Source of the DNA: Cranoglanis bouderius | Taxonomy: Eukaryota; Chordata; Actinopteri; Siluriformes; Cranoglanididae | NCBI GenBank assembly: GCA_023630585.1 | Contig: CM042562.1 | Coordinates: 10,984,684 to 11,048,683, forward strand | Length of the DNA: 64,000 bases | Direction of reading: 5' to 3' | Translations under genes and position numbers: made by a program | Notes under the pieces: model-generated | Told to the model about the DNA's origin: nothing | Database searches by the model: none | The model's input: the letters and a program-made list of their open reading frames with translations, nothing else | Shown: positions 52,601 to 59,279 of the stretch, one piece after another | Position numbering within the stretch: position 1 is the first letter of the stretch | How the letters are laid out: each line of letters opens with the position of its first letter

Positions 52601-55600
52601 TGTAAAAATCATTCAGTTAAAATAATTAACCGTATTAACTGATTAGTGGTTAGCACGTTTGTCTAGCACCTCTGGGGTTGGAGGTTTGATTCCTGCCTCC
52701 GCCCTGTGTGCGCAGAGTTTACATGTTCTACCCGTGCTTCGGGGGTTTCCTCCCCCAGTCCAAAGGCATTTGGTGTAGGCTGTTTGGCATTTCCAAATTG
52801 TCTTTAGTGTGTGAATGGGTGTGCGAGTGTGTGTGTGTGTGATTGTGCCCTGTGATGGGTTGGCACCCCGTCCAGGGTGTCCCATGCCTTGTGCCCCAGG
52901 TCCCCTGGGATAGGCTCAAGGCTCCCCGTGACCCTGTGTGGGATACGCAGTATGGAAAATGCCAAAAATCATGATTACAATTATTATTATAAATTGTTAA
53001 TTGTAATCATGATTTTTGGCATTGTCCATAGTTTTTACCAGAGTGTTGATTAAAAGCCAACCCTTATAATATATTATATATTAATATAATATATTATACA
53101 CACTTCAACAAATTTTAAGAGTAGCCTATAGTGGAAATAAAATGATTCTGCTGTTGATTTGTTAATAGTATTTTTTAACACTTGCAGGACACTGAAAAGT
53201 ATCTGAAGAGACATCATCAAGATTTTTCAGAGGTTTTGAAAGATGTCAGAAGCAAGATACCCCAGGTAAAAACTACCACTTACTACAACTAATCACTGAG
53301 TATTTCACATTTTTAGTTTAACCTCCTGAGGGAACTTCAGATATTGAAGATCAATGAATGAAATGTTCAACTTTCTGTACAGCTCACTGGCATTTAGTCA
53401 TAACATCATTCCAAATTACTTCTGAAACTGCACAATTTGTAGATACACTGTATATTGAATATTATTTCTCCTCTTTTGGCTGATCAGGAGCTGCTGAAGG
53501 CCTCAGTATGCAGGTCGATAAGAACAATGCTGCGCTCCTTCACTGATGTGTGCGACGCTGTGTATGCTCTGGAGATCGGCCTGCGTTTCCTGGGTAAAAC
53601 TGGAGGACATGCAGATTCCCTACTACTGTCCTATCTTCATGAATCTCTCAAGATGGAGCAGCACATCTCCAGCAGTGTAGCAAAGGTCAGGATTACAGCT
53701 GTCTGCATTGTCATAACTTACTACACCTCTTAAAATACATTCATTCACACTTGAGTCCTAATTGCCCTGTTTTTTTTTTTGTTTTTTTTTGTTTTTTTTA
53801 AAGAGAGACAAACCTCTTGCATAGAATTAGCTCATTAATGAAATCAATGCTCAAATGATATTAATAATATTAAAATGTCCACCATGTAATAGCATATTTA
53901 GGCAGTTTGGTGACTTTAAATCTTTCTAAAACTAGATATTATTACTGGTTAATAATAACCAAAAACCATGCTAAAAAATGCCCCAAAATTTAAGTAGCAA
54001 TAAAGTCTTTGTTCACAGTAAATTCGTTAATATTCATTTAAATAGGAAAAAGGCTGATTTTTTGGTATCTAGTCATTTTATATACAGTCATGTTGAGACT
54101 ATTTTTATTAACATGCACATTATATCATATTATTATTATTATTATTGGCATATTATTACCACTTTATTTTGATAAACGCTATATTTGTGTCACAGTTCCA
54201 GATAAGCGATATTAAAAATAAACCAAAACTTCCCCTTACTCTAAATGTTGTCAATCAGCCAAGACATTTTGGTGTCTGAAATTTATACAGTAGTTTTGTT
54301 CAAAACATGAATTTAAAGGGCATTTACATCTGCCACATGGGTGTATCTGCATCTGTTTCTGTATCTGCTCCAGATTAACTGGATTGTTGTAGAATGTCAC
54401 CAGGTGACATTTTTCCAATCTTCAGCTGTCCAGTTTCGGTGAGTCTGTGCCCTCTGTAGTCTCAGATTCCTGTTCTTGGCTGACAGAAGTGAAACCTGAT
54501 GTGGTCTTCTACTATTGTAGCTCATCCACCTCAAGATTTGACGTGTGCGTTCTGAGATGCTTTTTCTGCTCAACATGGTTGTAAAGAGTGGTTATTTATA
54601 TAGTTACCGTAGCCTTCCTGTCAATTCAAACCATGCTGGCCATTCTCCTCTGACCTCTCTCATTAACAAGGCATTTACACCTGCAAAACTGCTGCTTACT
54701 GGATGTTTTTTTGTTTTTTGCACCATCCTGAGTAAACTCTAGAGACTGTTGTGCATGAAAATCCCAGGAAATCAGAAGCAAGCTCTAAAATACTCAAACC
54801 AGTCCATCTGGCAGCAACAGCCATGCCATGGTCAAAGTCGCTAAGATCACATTATGTGAACATTAACTGAAGCTCTAGACGTGCATCTGCATGATTTTAT
54901 GCATTGCGCTGCTGCCATATGATTGGCGGATTGCATAAGTGTATGAATGGCAGGTGTACACCTGTACACCTTGCACAAGAATGGCAGGTGCTCCTAAAAA
55001 AGTGGCTGGTGTGTGTGCAAAACCTAAAATGCAACCTTAGGACTCCATATATCAGCAGGTGTGCTATTGTCAAACACAGGACATGAAGACTATTGGGTTT
55101 ATTTGGCCTAGCTTCTTAGTGAGCACAAATAAAATGTTGCAGTCAATGTTTATTTCTCTTGTGTATATGTTTGTGTGTTCTTAGGCTCTGGCAGATATCA
55201 GGCTGGATCAGTGTATAGCCACATGGCAGCTGCTGACCTGCTGGAGGAGTGAGCTGAAGCTGAGGAGAGGACAGGTGAATTCCTCCACACCACTCCACAT
55301 CCACACTGCATGATAAATGAGCTCAGGTTGAAGGGTGTCCTCTGCTGCAGAGGAGCATCATGCCATAGCTGTTTCCCAGATTCAATGCACATGATTCTCC
55401 TTCTGGCTAAGTATCTAGCTGCATTACTGTAATTTGAATAGTAATAAGTATATGAGCAGTACATACTATATTATTAAGGGTGGAATGCATTTTGCAGTGT
55501 TCTATAGAAATAACAGTGTAGTTCAGGTACCTCATGTTTATAACATGCATTATTTTTATTAACACCAATAGCATTGATAAACCTATATCGAATGTTGCAT

Positions 55601-56914
55601 AGCTAGCAGTGAAATCCATTTACGGCATTTGGCAGGTGCCTTTGTCCAGAATGCATTGCGTTTATCTCAATTATACAACTGAGCAGTTGAGCCTTGCTCA
55701 AGGGCCCAGCAGTGGCAGCTTGGGGGTGCTGGGATTTGAACTCACAACCTTCCGACCAGTAGTCCAACATCTTAACCACTGAGCTACCATTTCCCTGAAA
55801 CCCAGCCATCCATTTTCCATACCACTTATCCTACACAGTGTCACGGGGAGCCTGGCGCCTCTCCCAGGGAACTCGGGGAACGAGGCAGGGGACACCCTGG
55901 ACAGGCTGCCAACCCATAGCAGGGCAAAATCGCATATACATTCACACACCCATTCATGCAATACGGAAAATTTGGGAATGCCAATCAGCCTACAACACAT
56001 GTCTTTGGACTGGGGGAGGAAACCGGAGTACCTGGAGGAAACCCCCGAAGCATGGGGAGGAATTAGAACCCCCAATCCTGGAGGTGCGAGGCATAAGTGC
56101 TAACTACTAAGCCCCCCTAGCAGTGAAATTTATTTCTAAAATTTAAAATGCAATTAATCAAGAAATAAATTCACAAAGAGATAGCATAGAGAAATGACTG
56201 GAAGATGATTGAGGCATTTTTTTACATGGTACATTAAGGTGCTTAAGGTTTGCAGTCTTCTAGTCTGTTTTTTAAAAAGCTTCCTCTGTATAAGCGCACA
56301 TGAGTAATGTATCATTGCATAAATGAGAAGCATAAACACCAGTTTTATCAGAAAGATTTCTCAGTGCCTCAGAATTGTTCCAGTATCACCAAAGTAGGAT
56401 TTCTCTTTTTGCTGTTTATCATCTAGAATAGAATATCCTAAGGTAATACTTGTACATATATCTATTAATCACATTATTAGCTGGGACAATTTCAATATCA
56501 GTATAATAATAATAATACATTGCAGGTTGTGATTTAGAGTATTTTTTTTTTGTGTGTATTGGTATTCAAAGCAAACACGAATTTGAATTTGAAAACCCCA
56601 GTTAAGCTACCTTCTGCTCATCTATTTAAGTTTGTTCCTAATTCCACTTGCCGACCTTTGACCTGGGCTGACCCTGAATGGGGAAAAGAGGCTCAAGCTG
56701 TGTGTCGTAAATCCAGAGAAAGTGTTCGCCAGAGTGTGCCAGGCTTTTGTTTAAAACATGTCGCAGTCTACAGATTTAAGCGATTTGACCTTGTGTTTTG
56801 GCCTGTTGGAATGAAGCCTGTTGGAATGAGGACTGTAGTGTTATTTTGGTTGTTGTGTCATCCAGCGAATATCATTTGGCTTAAGGAGAAAATCTCTCCA
56901 ACATATAAACTCTC

Positions 56915-57000
<86 letters not shown>

Positions 57001-58109
57001 CTATTTGATGCATTATTATTTTAATTGTCTCACTCCATAGGACCCTATCCCAAGACTTTCTAAAGAGTATAGAGAGACACTTTCTGCTGATGGCCAGAAA
57101 GAGTTGAAGGAGTTCCTGGACATCACTGATGTTGAACTTTTCACTCTGGAGCTTCATGAGATCCTACTTTTGAAGACAGACATCACCTCAGAGGACAGAT
57201 ACGCTTCTCACTGGGAGTGAGTATTCATTTTTTGTCTATCTGACATTCAGCTTACTTAAATGTGTTCTCTCCAAGCACAAAACCCTGACACCATTTGGGT
57301 GGGAGAACCATGAAGTATTTATTGGCCCCATATGGTTATGCACACTGTTTATATGGCATTTGAGTTTGTGAACAGACAGAAGCACTGAGGGTTTTGCTTA
57401 CATAGGCAGAGTTAAATAACAGCCACTGTTTTCTCATCCAAATCGGGTTTTATTTTAAAAAATAAATAAATAAATCAGCTTACAACGAGGTTTACTTTGA
57501 AATTTTTTAATACACATATACTGTATGTGTGTGAACAGTAGAAAAACATGCTAAAGGCACTCTGACCTAGTAGACAGAGGTGGCATTACCACTTTGTCAA
57601 CAAATCAGTGAGAAAGAATTGAAAATCGCATTTATTGCTGGAGTGTGCCACTGAATTTGATATTTTTCTTAACAATATGCGGAACTTCACCACAAAGAGT
57701 AAGAAGTGCCTTTAAGCTTTTGTTCCTGCATTGGGGCTTTCAATCACAGCAAAGAAGGCTTCCTCCACCTTGTAGTCCCCTGGGGATCAGGGGCCTTTTG
57801 ACTACACACGGCCACACTTTGACCCCTCCAGGCTTCCATCTGTCAGTCCAAGTCTCCTTGATCCATCTCTCGAGTAGGCAGCTGGCCAGGCAGAACAACG
57901 GAATGCGTGTGCCATGAACAATGGACTGCAATGCTAACTGTTGCTCCTCCCCCAATTCTGTCCTTTTTTTCAGCATCAGAAACACTCTGGAATTACATTT
58001 GGATGGAAAAGGAGCTCCTGTTTTGCCTGGACTAGACAATCTTTCAGAGGAGATCTGTCTGAGCATGAGTGCAGAGGTCTGGAGGCTTGCTGTGGACTTC
58101 AAGAGATGA
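12224..58109 (+). CDS. rnf213: rnf213 (mysterin): giant AAA+ RING/RZ E3 ubiquitin ligase, 62 coding exons, about 5,182 aa
   Basis: Reading GT/AG borders and frames by hand gives 62 coding exons that join without a frameshift from ATG 12224 to TGA 58107-58109: 15,549 nt, 5,182 residues plus stop, close to the roughly 5,200 of human RNF213. Exon coordinates are in the segment entries below. The domain order is lysine-rich N-terminus, helical stalk, AAA+ ring, RING, RZ finger and helical C-terminal domain. RNF213 is a cytosolic ubiquitin ligase that coats lipid droplets and intracellular bacteria and is the human moyamoya susceptibility gene. Fish often have several rnf213 copies; which paralogue this is cannot be told here. 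The coding start is the first ATG with a good context (AAAATGAAG). An in-frame ATG at 12131 probably lies in intron. The mammalian N-terminal CxxC pair is absent from this model. Confidence 0.93.
14442..14982 (-). mobile_element. Tc1-like transposon, internally deleted
   Basis: The left end is TACACTATATGACCAAAAGT followed by TTGTGGACACC; the right end GGTGTCCACAAACGTTTGGC..ATGTA is its reverse complement. On the minus strand 14865-14671 encodes a piece of DDE transposase with FQHDNAPVHK (second Asp) and LNPIEHLWDELER (Glu). The N-terminal half is missing. Its last TA is the insertion site of the next element. Confidence 0.85.
16193..17798 (+). pseudogene. Tc1-like transposase of element B, interrupted
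   Basis: The 5' piece starts at ATG 16193 (MAPHGK..., the usual start of this transposase) and stops after a few codons, where foreign DNA begins. Coding resumes at about 17083 and runs open to 17798. It keeps the DDE catalytic blocks WSDETKINLFGSDGVKR, FQHDNDPKHTS and SPDLNPIEHLWG and the usual NGGHTKY end. The DNA-binding paired domain (roughly residues 7-130) is lost, and a few residues after LWGILK are deleted. The catalytic domain looks recent and little decayed, but the copy cannot bind its ends. Confidence 0.88.
16212..17080 (+). mobile_element. unclassified dispersed element inserted in transposon B
   Basis: About 870 bp beginning GTTCAAGTTCAGTTTATTTG and containing CGGTGGCAAGGAAAAACTCC and GGAAGAAACCTTGAGAG. 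It also has a (GA)n tract at 16855-16882 and a tail AGGGAGAGCCAGAAGGTAAC. These phrases recur in many fish genomes in my memory, often in otophysans, but I cannot name the superfamily. It has no open reading frame. Its borders are set by loss of similarity to Tc1 transposase. Confidence 0.6.
18929..19072. repeat. (ATT)n/(GTT)n microsatellite next to rnf213 exon 6
   Basis: Trinucleotide array of about 140 bp ending some 25 bp before the acceptor of exon 6 (19098). Long poly-Leu and poly-Asn frames here are artefacts of the array. Confidence 0.95.
19098..25788 (+). CDS. rnf213: rnf213 exons 6-20: helical stalk (residues 274-1436)
   Basis: Exons 19098-19304, 19620-19842, 19930-19985, 20351-20513, 20595-20738, 20822-20920, 21010-21138, 21456-21621, 22210-22377, 22935-23084, 23171-23796, 24181-24340, 24880-25097, 25263-25406 and 25636-25788. 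All have GT/AG borders and agree in phase. The protein is almost wholly alpha-helical, as expected for the N-terminal stalk of RNF213. Best-conserved is FMDLASISAGEND (exon 18), nearly identical to the human protein, followed by WLDWLKGLRETHGSVE and ASAINTHGVYHV (exon 19). The latter resemble human WLKTVNESHGSVE and ATAINQRGIYVI. Confidence 0.9.
21285..21440 (+). repeat. SINE remnant in intron
   Basis: Contains GTGCCCTGTGAACTTGACCA and a degenerate body plus an (AATG)n tail just before exon 13. It looks like the 3' part of the tRNA-derived SINE family seen at 52640-52965. Confidence 0.45.
22395..22860 (-). repeat. dispersed repeat rich in CACATG / TTTCACAT motifs
   Basis: Many copies of TTTTCACATGATT-like phrases. 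A block TAACATGGTGAAAATGCACT (about 22829-22848) is the reverse complement of one in the repeat at 8385-8625. It fills most of the intron between rnf213 exons 14 and 15. The family is unidentified. Confidence 0.5.
23852..24154. mobile_element. MITE-like element with ACACTG..TTTTACAGTGT ends
   Basis: A 300-bp stretch with terminal ACACTGAAAAAAGTGCTGTA and TAATATTTTTACAGTGTA in inverted orientation. It is filled with short ACTGTAAA/TTTACAGT motifs on both strands, so it can fold back on itself. It has no coding capacity. It sits in the intron before rnf213 exon 17. Ends of this kind are common in small non-autonomous DNA transposons of fishes. Confidence 0.7.
24500..24860. repeat. possible dispersed repeat in the intron between exons 17 and 18
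   Basis: AT-rich sequence with recurring TTACTAAATAATTACCAAG, AGTTCCTGCTTAGTCCCTGC and similar phrases. The pattern looks like a degenerate repetitive element, but I see no clear ends. Confidence 0.3.
25919..27911 (+). CDS. rnf213: rnf213 exons 21-23: AAA1-AAA2 region (residues 1437-2033)
   Basis: Exons 25919-27368 (1,450 nt), 27482-27666 and 27756-27911. The start (IFEGVQRMGRILLQLCSSGN) corresponds to human FSEVFCSVQRLSQAFIDLHS in order. Near residue 1920 the sequence AAVGKSLYV is the counterpart of AGVGKSLYV, the nucleotide-binding loop of AAA2, split between exons 21 and 22. An acidic Ser/Glu/Asp-rich block (about 26368-26700, some 110 residues) interrupts the domain and has no counterpart in the human protein as I recall it. 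Exon 23 carries FLFRLLILGCLSDSEGKLWRRN, similar to human FLFKLLILQYLMDINGKMW. Confidence 0.93.
28151..32098 (+). CDS. rnf213: rnf213 exon 24: 3.9-kb exon with AAA3 and AAA4 (residues 2034-3349)
   Basis: One uninterrupted 3,948-nt exon from a TTTTTAG acceptor to a GAG|GTGAGG donor. AAA3: Walker A GETGCGKT at residues 2341-2348 and Walker B ILFFDEAN with DE near 2408. AAA4: Walker A GKPGSSKS at about 2680-2687 and Walker B VVVLDEIG with DE near 2755, followed by GISNWALDPAKMNRGIFVSR, identical to the human stretch. AAA3 and AAA4 are the two modules of RNF213 known to hydrolyse ATP, and both keep their catalytic residues here. Near the 3' end a Ser- and acid-rich block (about 31480-31905) is an insertion relative to the human protein, followed again by conserved MNCATPDSVLRL. 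Confidence 0.97.
32259..38234 (+). CDS. rnf213: rnf213 exons 25-38: after AAA4 up to the RING (residues 3350-3991)
   Basis: Exons 32259-32395, 32647-32745, 32947-33065, 33144-33260, 33416-33465, 33629-33785, 33884-34019, 34261-34449, 34562-34695, 35441-35616, 37279-37482, 37630-37817, 37915-38035 and 38134-38234. Conserved marks include the IVFITKLSRIASG..YIGFQGG core (human YFITKLSRVGRGTAYVGFHGG) and DDLRDTSDMSLD. The donor of exon 28 was chosen at 33260, not at the GTATAA at 33280, because only it keeps the frame into exon 29, which then reads MEVEHQEDTT, similar to the acidic stretch in human. This part covers the degenerate AAA5/AAA6 modules and the start of the E3 module. Confidence 0.9.
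34855..35380 (+). mobile_element. LINE 3' fragment (reverse-transcriptase end plus tail)
   Basis: CCGGTTTCCTGTAGCTGCCTG followed by ATCAGATTTAAAACACTGATG encodes a decayed PVAACIRFKTLMLAYK, the end of a non-LTR retrotransposon ORF. The 3' tail (35235-35375) contains GCATGAGGATATG, AGTCTACAAAGCACTTC and a decayed CCAAATGCTGCTGTAAATG. It lies in the intron between exons 33 and 34. I cannot name the clade with certainty. Confidence 0.65.
35795..36990 (-). mobile_element. L2-like LINE, 5'-truncated, antisense
   Basis: On the minus strand 36984-36646 encodes the end of a reverse-transcriptase ORF with KAMVIDYRR, STKFLGVHLTENLIWS, LYFLRRLKKAHLPPP and CITAWFGNCSG. This block is typical of fish L2/Maui-type LINEs. 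The 3' UTR follows and ends near 35795 with TCAAGTCAAGTGGCTTTATT in the plus sense. A (TG)n tract at 36346-36400 interrupts it. It occupies the intron between rnf213 exons 34 and 35. Confidence 0.85.
36346..36400. repeat. (TG)n microsatellite
   Basis: TG dinucleotide tract with two TA interruptions inside the antisense LINE. Confidence 0.9.
38390..38569 (+). CDS. rnf213: rnf213 exon 39: RING finger (residues 3992-4051)
   Basis: A C3HC4 RING at residues 3997-4035: Cys 3997, 4000, 4012; His 4014 preceded by the QCEH block; FCLSC, and KCPKC closing the second site. The ring-type zinc finger of human RNF213 lies at almost the same residue numbers. The flanking LPPNYQPAISASIE matches human LPDEFSPAVSQAH. 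RNF213 can ubiquitylate without its RING by a transthiolation mechanism, but the RING is conserved here without loss of any ligand. Confidence 0.97.
38640..39002 (-). mobile_element. solo end of a Tc1-like element of family A
   Basis: From about 38700 to 39002 it matches the right part of element A at 18420-18700: TTTTAGTGACACTTACTTTT, GCAAATCATTGCATTCTG and the terminal CCCAACTTTTTTGGGATTGG. The first 60 bp are a piece of another Tc1 transposase, antisense. No other end is present. The next element starts directly at the terminal TA. Confidence 0.75.
39001..40011 (-). mobile_element. Tc1-like transposon D (copy 1), antisense
   Basis: Shares its body and right end (TGACATGCACCTGTA at 39997-40011) with the element at 45816-46946. 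The opposite terminus is truncated at TATATTCTAG. On the minus strand 39625-39176 encodes the transposase C-terminal half: FLFQQDLAPAHSAKTTSNWF with the second Asp, DWPANSRDLN with a changed Pro to Arg, and a C-terminal GAPTKY. The N-terminal half is missing, so it is defective. It lies between rnf213 exons 39 and 40. Confidence 0.85.
40099..45111 (+). CDS. rnf213: rnf213 exons 40-47: between RING and RZ finger (residues 4052-4466)
   Basis: Exons 40099-40244, 40442-40541, 40683-40794, 42159-42375, 42665-42855, 42945-43067, 44329-44439 and 44869-45111. The protein is helical, with CNTFFLEVVSRFCF (human CNSFFVDLVSTICF), ELTPFLECVDQSPVVRSVL (human SPFNDVVDKTPVIRSVI) and DWYRVYLLRTLNRQAG (human DWHRVYLVRKLSSQRG). 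Frames agree at each junction. Exon 45 has an unusual acceptor context (TGTTTGAAG), but the frame and the similarity to human support it. Confidence 0.92.
40566..40616. repeat. (CA)n microsatellite with poly-A
   Basis: CA tract followed by an A run, some 70 bp before rnf213 exon 42. Confidence 0.9.
40795..42158. other. 1.36-kb intron without recognised features
   Basis: Intron between rnf213 exons 42 and 43. AT-rich, with no repeat family or coding potential that I recognise. Confidence 0.5.
43141..43215 (-). repeat. solo LINE 3' end, antisense
   Basis: TCAAGACAAGTACATTTTTA then TTGTCATTACATCCATATAT resembles the 3' terminus of the L2-like LINE at 35795 (AGTCAAGTGG..TTTATTGTCATTTC). Only the terminal 75 bp are present. 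Confidence 0.5.
43297..43655 (+). mobile_element. 5S rRNA-derived SINE (SINE3-like)
   Basis: The first 100 bp follow a 5S rRNA gene with changes: AGCCATATCACCCTG, then GAAGCTAAGCAG, then CAGTACCTGGATGGGAGACC. These are the A-box to C-box region of the 5S internal promoter. A unique body follows (CAGATGAGACGTTAAACC, CAGTGTCCTGGC) and a tail AAGTGCTATATAAATGTAAC with short ATT repeats. This is the layout of SINE3 elements. It is in the intron between rnf213 exons 45 and 46. Confidence 0.85.
45410..49116 (+). CDS. rnf213: rnf213 exons 48-50: RZ finger, including a 35-nt micro-exon (residues 4467-4589)
   Basis: Exons 45410-45491, 47150-47184 (35 nt) and 48865-49116. Across the joins the protein reads Y-C-K-N-G-H (Cys 4495, His 4499), GECGKP (Cys 4506), then CDTC (Cys 4515, 4518) and GVAIGG. 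This is the RZ-type zinc finger of RNF213 (human CPNGH..ECGRP..CIDCHAPIGG), the module needed for ubiquitylation of bacterial LPS and for antimicrobial coating. The 35-nt exon carries the first Cys and His ligands. Introns on both sides hold Tc1-like elements. The acceptor of exon 48 follows an (ATT)n tract. Confidence 0.93.
45816..46946 (+). mobile_element. Tc1-like transposon D (copy 2), sense
   Basis: Complete ends: TACAGGTGCATCT on the left and AGATGCACCTGTA on the right, with inverted repeats of about 190 bp that include TTTCATTACACATAAAGTG in one orientation and the complement at the other end. Flanking TA is visible. The transposase (about 46162-46700) keeps FLFQQDLAPAHSVKITSNWF and DWPANSPDLN but has stops and no N-terminal half. 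Same family as 39001-40011, opposite strand. Confidence 0.9.
47250..48762 (+). mobile_element. Tc1-like transposon E
   Basis: Ends TACAACCCCAATTCCGAAAA and the complement TTGAATTGGGGTTGTA at 48747-48762. The transposase begins at ATG 47580 with an HTH (QRQIGRILGISTSTVHNLIK). It continues through frameshifts and stops to VLWSDEST (first Asp), a decayed DNAKPHSAH block (second Asp) and a degraded C-terminus. The copy is 1.5 kb and nearly full length. It starts only 66 bp after rnf213 micro-exon 49. Confidence 0.9.
47580..48500 (+). pseudogene. transposase pseudogene of element E
   Basis: The open 5' part 47580-47963 encodes the paired-type DNA-binding half. A TAG follows, then VLWSDEST at about 48033 after another stop. 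A frameshift follows near 48200, and the region of the catalytic Glu is not preserved as a readable block. It is non-functional. Confidence 0.85.
49397..58109 (+). CDS. rnf213: rnf213 exons 51-62: C-terminal domain and stop (residues 4590-5182)
   Basis: Exons 49397-49562, 50703-50800, 51025-51273, 51518-51650, 51745-51828, 51984-52155, 52264-52465, 53188-53265, 53488-53685, 55185-55274, 57041-57216 and 57974-58109 (stop TGA 58107-58109). Phases agree throughout. Recognisable blocks are REEW-like RERWEKQVCETVISPIL, VEHLSQLIVQKQAQKRVPLL (human VEYLQHIVEQKNGKERVPIL), LHALISLLSETHNSLV, IEKQLHRRFLAGKPR (human IQRQIVSRFLQGKPR) and IGLRFLGKTGG. The last exon ends CLSMSAEVWRLAVDFKR, similar in place to human LASCVSVWKTAAVLKWNREMR. 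This is the helical C-terminal domain that packs on the E3 module. Confidence 0.93.
49563..50702. other. intron between rnf213 exons 51 and 52
   Basis: Mostly unremarkable AT-rich sequence. The only recognised element is the LINE/SINE tail at 50455-50585. Confidence 0.5.
50455..50585 (+). repeat. LINE/SINE 3' tail copy
   Basis: TAGCTTGATGCTATTCTTAG then GCATGAGGATATATTTTTG, AGAGACTACAAAACACTTC and CTGCTAAATGCTGTAAATG. Best-preserved of the three copies in the window. Confidence 0.75.
52640..52965 (+). mobile_element. tRNA-derived SINE
   Basis: The head TTAGTGGTTAGCACGTTTGT with a B-box-like GGTTTGATTCCTGCC marks a tRNA-like promoter. The body has GTTTCCTCCCCCAGTCCAAA, GCCCTGTGATGGGTTGGCAC and GGCTCCCCGTGACCCTG, then a tail GGAAAATG. 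The same family is seen antisense at 8098-8302 and 55805-56117. Its 3' end overlaps one arm of the inverted repeat at 52951-53030. Confidence 0.85.
52951..53030. repeat. 32-bp inverted repeat with 16-bp spacer at a SINE 3' end
   Basis: The left arm 52951-52982 and right arm 52999-53030 are reverse complements with one mismatch, including GCCAAAAATCATGATTACAA on the left. The spacer is AT-rich. The left arm includes the last bases of the SINE, so the arm was copied after SINE insertion. Confidence 0.9.
54345..55030. repeat. dispersed DNA-transposon-like repeat
   Basis: Contains CAGTTTCGGTGAGTCTGTGC, CTGGCCATTCTCCTCTGACC, ATGAAAATCCCAGGAAATCA and a tail AGGTGTACACCTGTACACC. I recognise these phrases as a repeat widespread in fish genomes, but I cannot name its superfamily. 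It lies in the 1.5-kb intron between rnf213 exons 59 and 60. Confidence 0.55.
55618..55795 (-). mobile_element. tRNA-derived SINE, second family, antisense
   Basis: On the minus strand: TGGTAGCTCAGTGGTTAAG (A-box-like), then GTTGTGAGTTCAAATCCC (B-box), GCAAGGCTCAACTGCTC, and a tail GCACCTGCCAAATGCCGTAA that resembles the LINE tail found elsewhere in the window. Head and tail fit a SINE that borrows a LINE 3' end. Confidence 0.75.
55805..56117 (-). mobile_element. tRNA-derived SINE, antisense
   Basis: Reverse complement of the family at 52640: TTAGTAGTTAGCACTTATGC head, CCAGGTACTCCGGTTTCCTC and ATGGGTTGGCAGCCTGTCC. It directly adjoins the SINE at 55618-55795 in the same orientation. Confidence 0.8.
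56922..56994. repeat. (AT)n microsatellite
   Basis: Pure AT tract of about 73 bp some 45 bp before the acceptor of rnf213 exon 61. Confidence 0.95.
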
Positions 58110-58521
58110 CTGTGTTCCTCAAAACTATTTCATTGTGATGCATAGATCTACTGCAAATGCTAAAGTTTTCATGTTTATGTTTTATGTATACCCACTGATT
58201 TTGTCATGTAAATTGTCTCAGGGTCTGAATCTGACTTCATTCCAGAGCAGTTCTTGAATTACTCAGTACTGTTTCTCGTTTTACAATGATGCATTTGAAT
58301 ACATTGATGTGTGCGTATTAATGATGTCAAAAGTGAAAATTAAGCCCACACAGACACAGTGACACAGAGACAACATTTTGAGAAGCTTGTGTTTCATTTT
58401 TTATATTTTGTCTCAGCCAAGCACCTGTTTAATAGGATGTGCCTATAGTTATTGTTTTTCATCAGTTGATGTCGAAGCCAACAGGGAACTGCCAGATAAT
58501 GAGAATGTTGTTGTTAATAAA
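58110..58521 (+). terminator. rnf213: rnf213 3' UTR with polyadenylation signal
   Basis: Sequence from the stop to AATAAA at 58516-58521, the first canonical signal after the stop. A (CCTT)n tract at 58538-58556 and a C run at 58598-58608 follow. Confidence 0.7.
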
Positions 58522-58786
58522 ATCTAAATCTTTATTTCCTTCCTTCCTTCCTTCCTAATTATAGCATAAATAAGGTTCAGATTCTTTTTCACTAACCCCC
58601 CCCCCCCCTCTCTAAAGTTATGTAAGTTTATTTGAAAAATAAATATTTGCTACCTTAATGTGTGGTGGTGTCAAATTCATATTTTGGTGTCCAGTGGCAG
58701 GCCATATTTTGGCAACGTTGTTGAATAAACAATAATAATAACATAAAAATGGATGCATACAAATACTTATTACAAGAAACAACAAC

Positions 58787-58788
<2 letters not shown>

Positions 58789-58847
<59 letters not shown>

Positions 58848-58849
58848 TC
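58789..58849. repeat. (ATT)n microsatellite
   Basis: Trinucleotide array between rnf213 and cep131. Confidence 0.95.
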
Positions 58850-58920
58850 GTTTTCTGCAAGTGTAAAATACCGCTGAGCTTCAACCAAACATTGGCTTTG
58901 CTTTTTTTTCCCCCTCATCT

Positions 58921-59110
58921 CCAATCAAAGCCACCAATCAGATCGCCAAGAAAGACCCAGAGTCTCCGAGCAACCACCAATAAGATAATTACATGGGTGG
59001 AGTTTCTATGGTTTTTCCCCACGAAGCTCCACCTACTCCGGTCTGCGATTGGCTGTGTTTGGGCGGCCAGGGTCATTTAGGCGATTTGATAGGCTCGTTG
59101 CTAAGAGATG
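58921..59110 (+). promoter_or_regulatory. CCAAT-rich promoter of cep131
   Basis: CCAAT boxes at 58921, 58934 and 58977 and an inverted ATTGG at 59048, with a GGGCGG box at 59061, mark a TATA-less housekeeping promoter. GTTGCTAAGAGATG at 59097 resembles half of an RFX X-box, as expected of ciliary genes, but the second half is poor. The first exon follows. Confidence 0.55.
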
Positions 59111-59169
59111 GGGTTGCGCTGTATTTATTGTTGGATACGAAAACTGTTTTTCCATAGTGGAAGTGTGAT

Positions 59170-59279
59170 ATCGCAGACAGGAATCTGATAATCGGGGTCT
59201 CCAGAAACGGGAATATATACGGCTACAGTGTTATTTTACAGTGGAAACAGCGGATGAGGCCGATTTGATTCAGGCTTAG
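59170..59279 (+). other. cep131: cep131 non-coding first exon (inferred)
   Basis: A good donor TTAG|GTGAGT at 59279/59280 downstream of the CCAAT-rich region, with no long frame before it. The 5' limit is uncertain. Confidence 0.5.

Noticed and set aside
55740..55795. tRNA gene on the minus strand
   Set aside because: A- and B-box-like motifs are present, but the cloverleaf is not closed and it is fused to a SINE body.
56550..56996. 148-codon frame before exon 61
   Set aside because: Ends in a (AT)n tract and has no similarity to RNF213; intronic.
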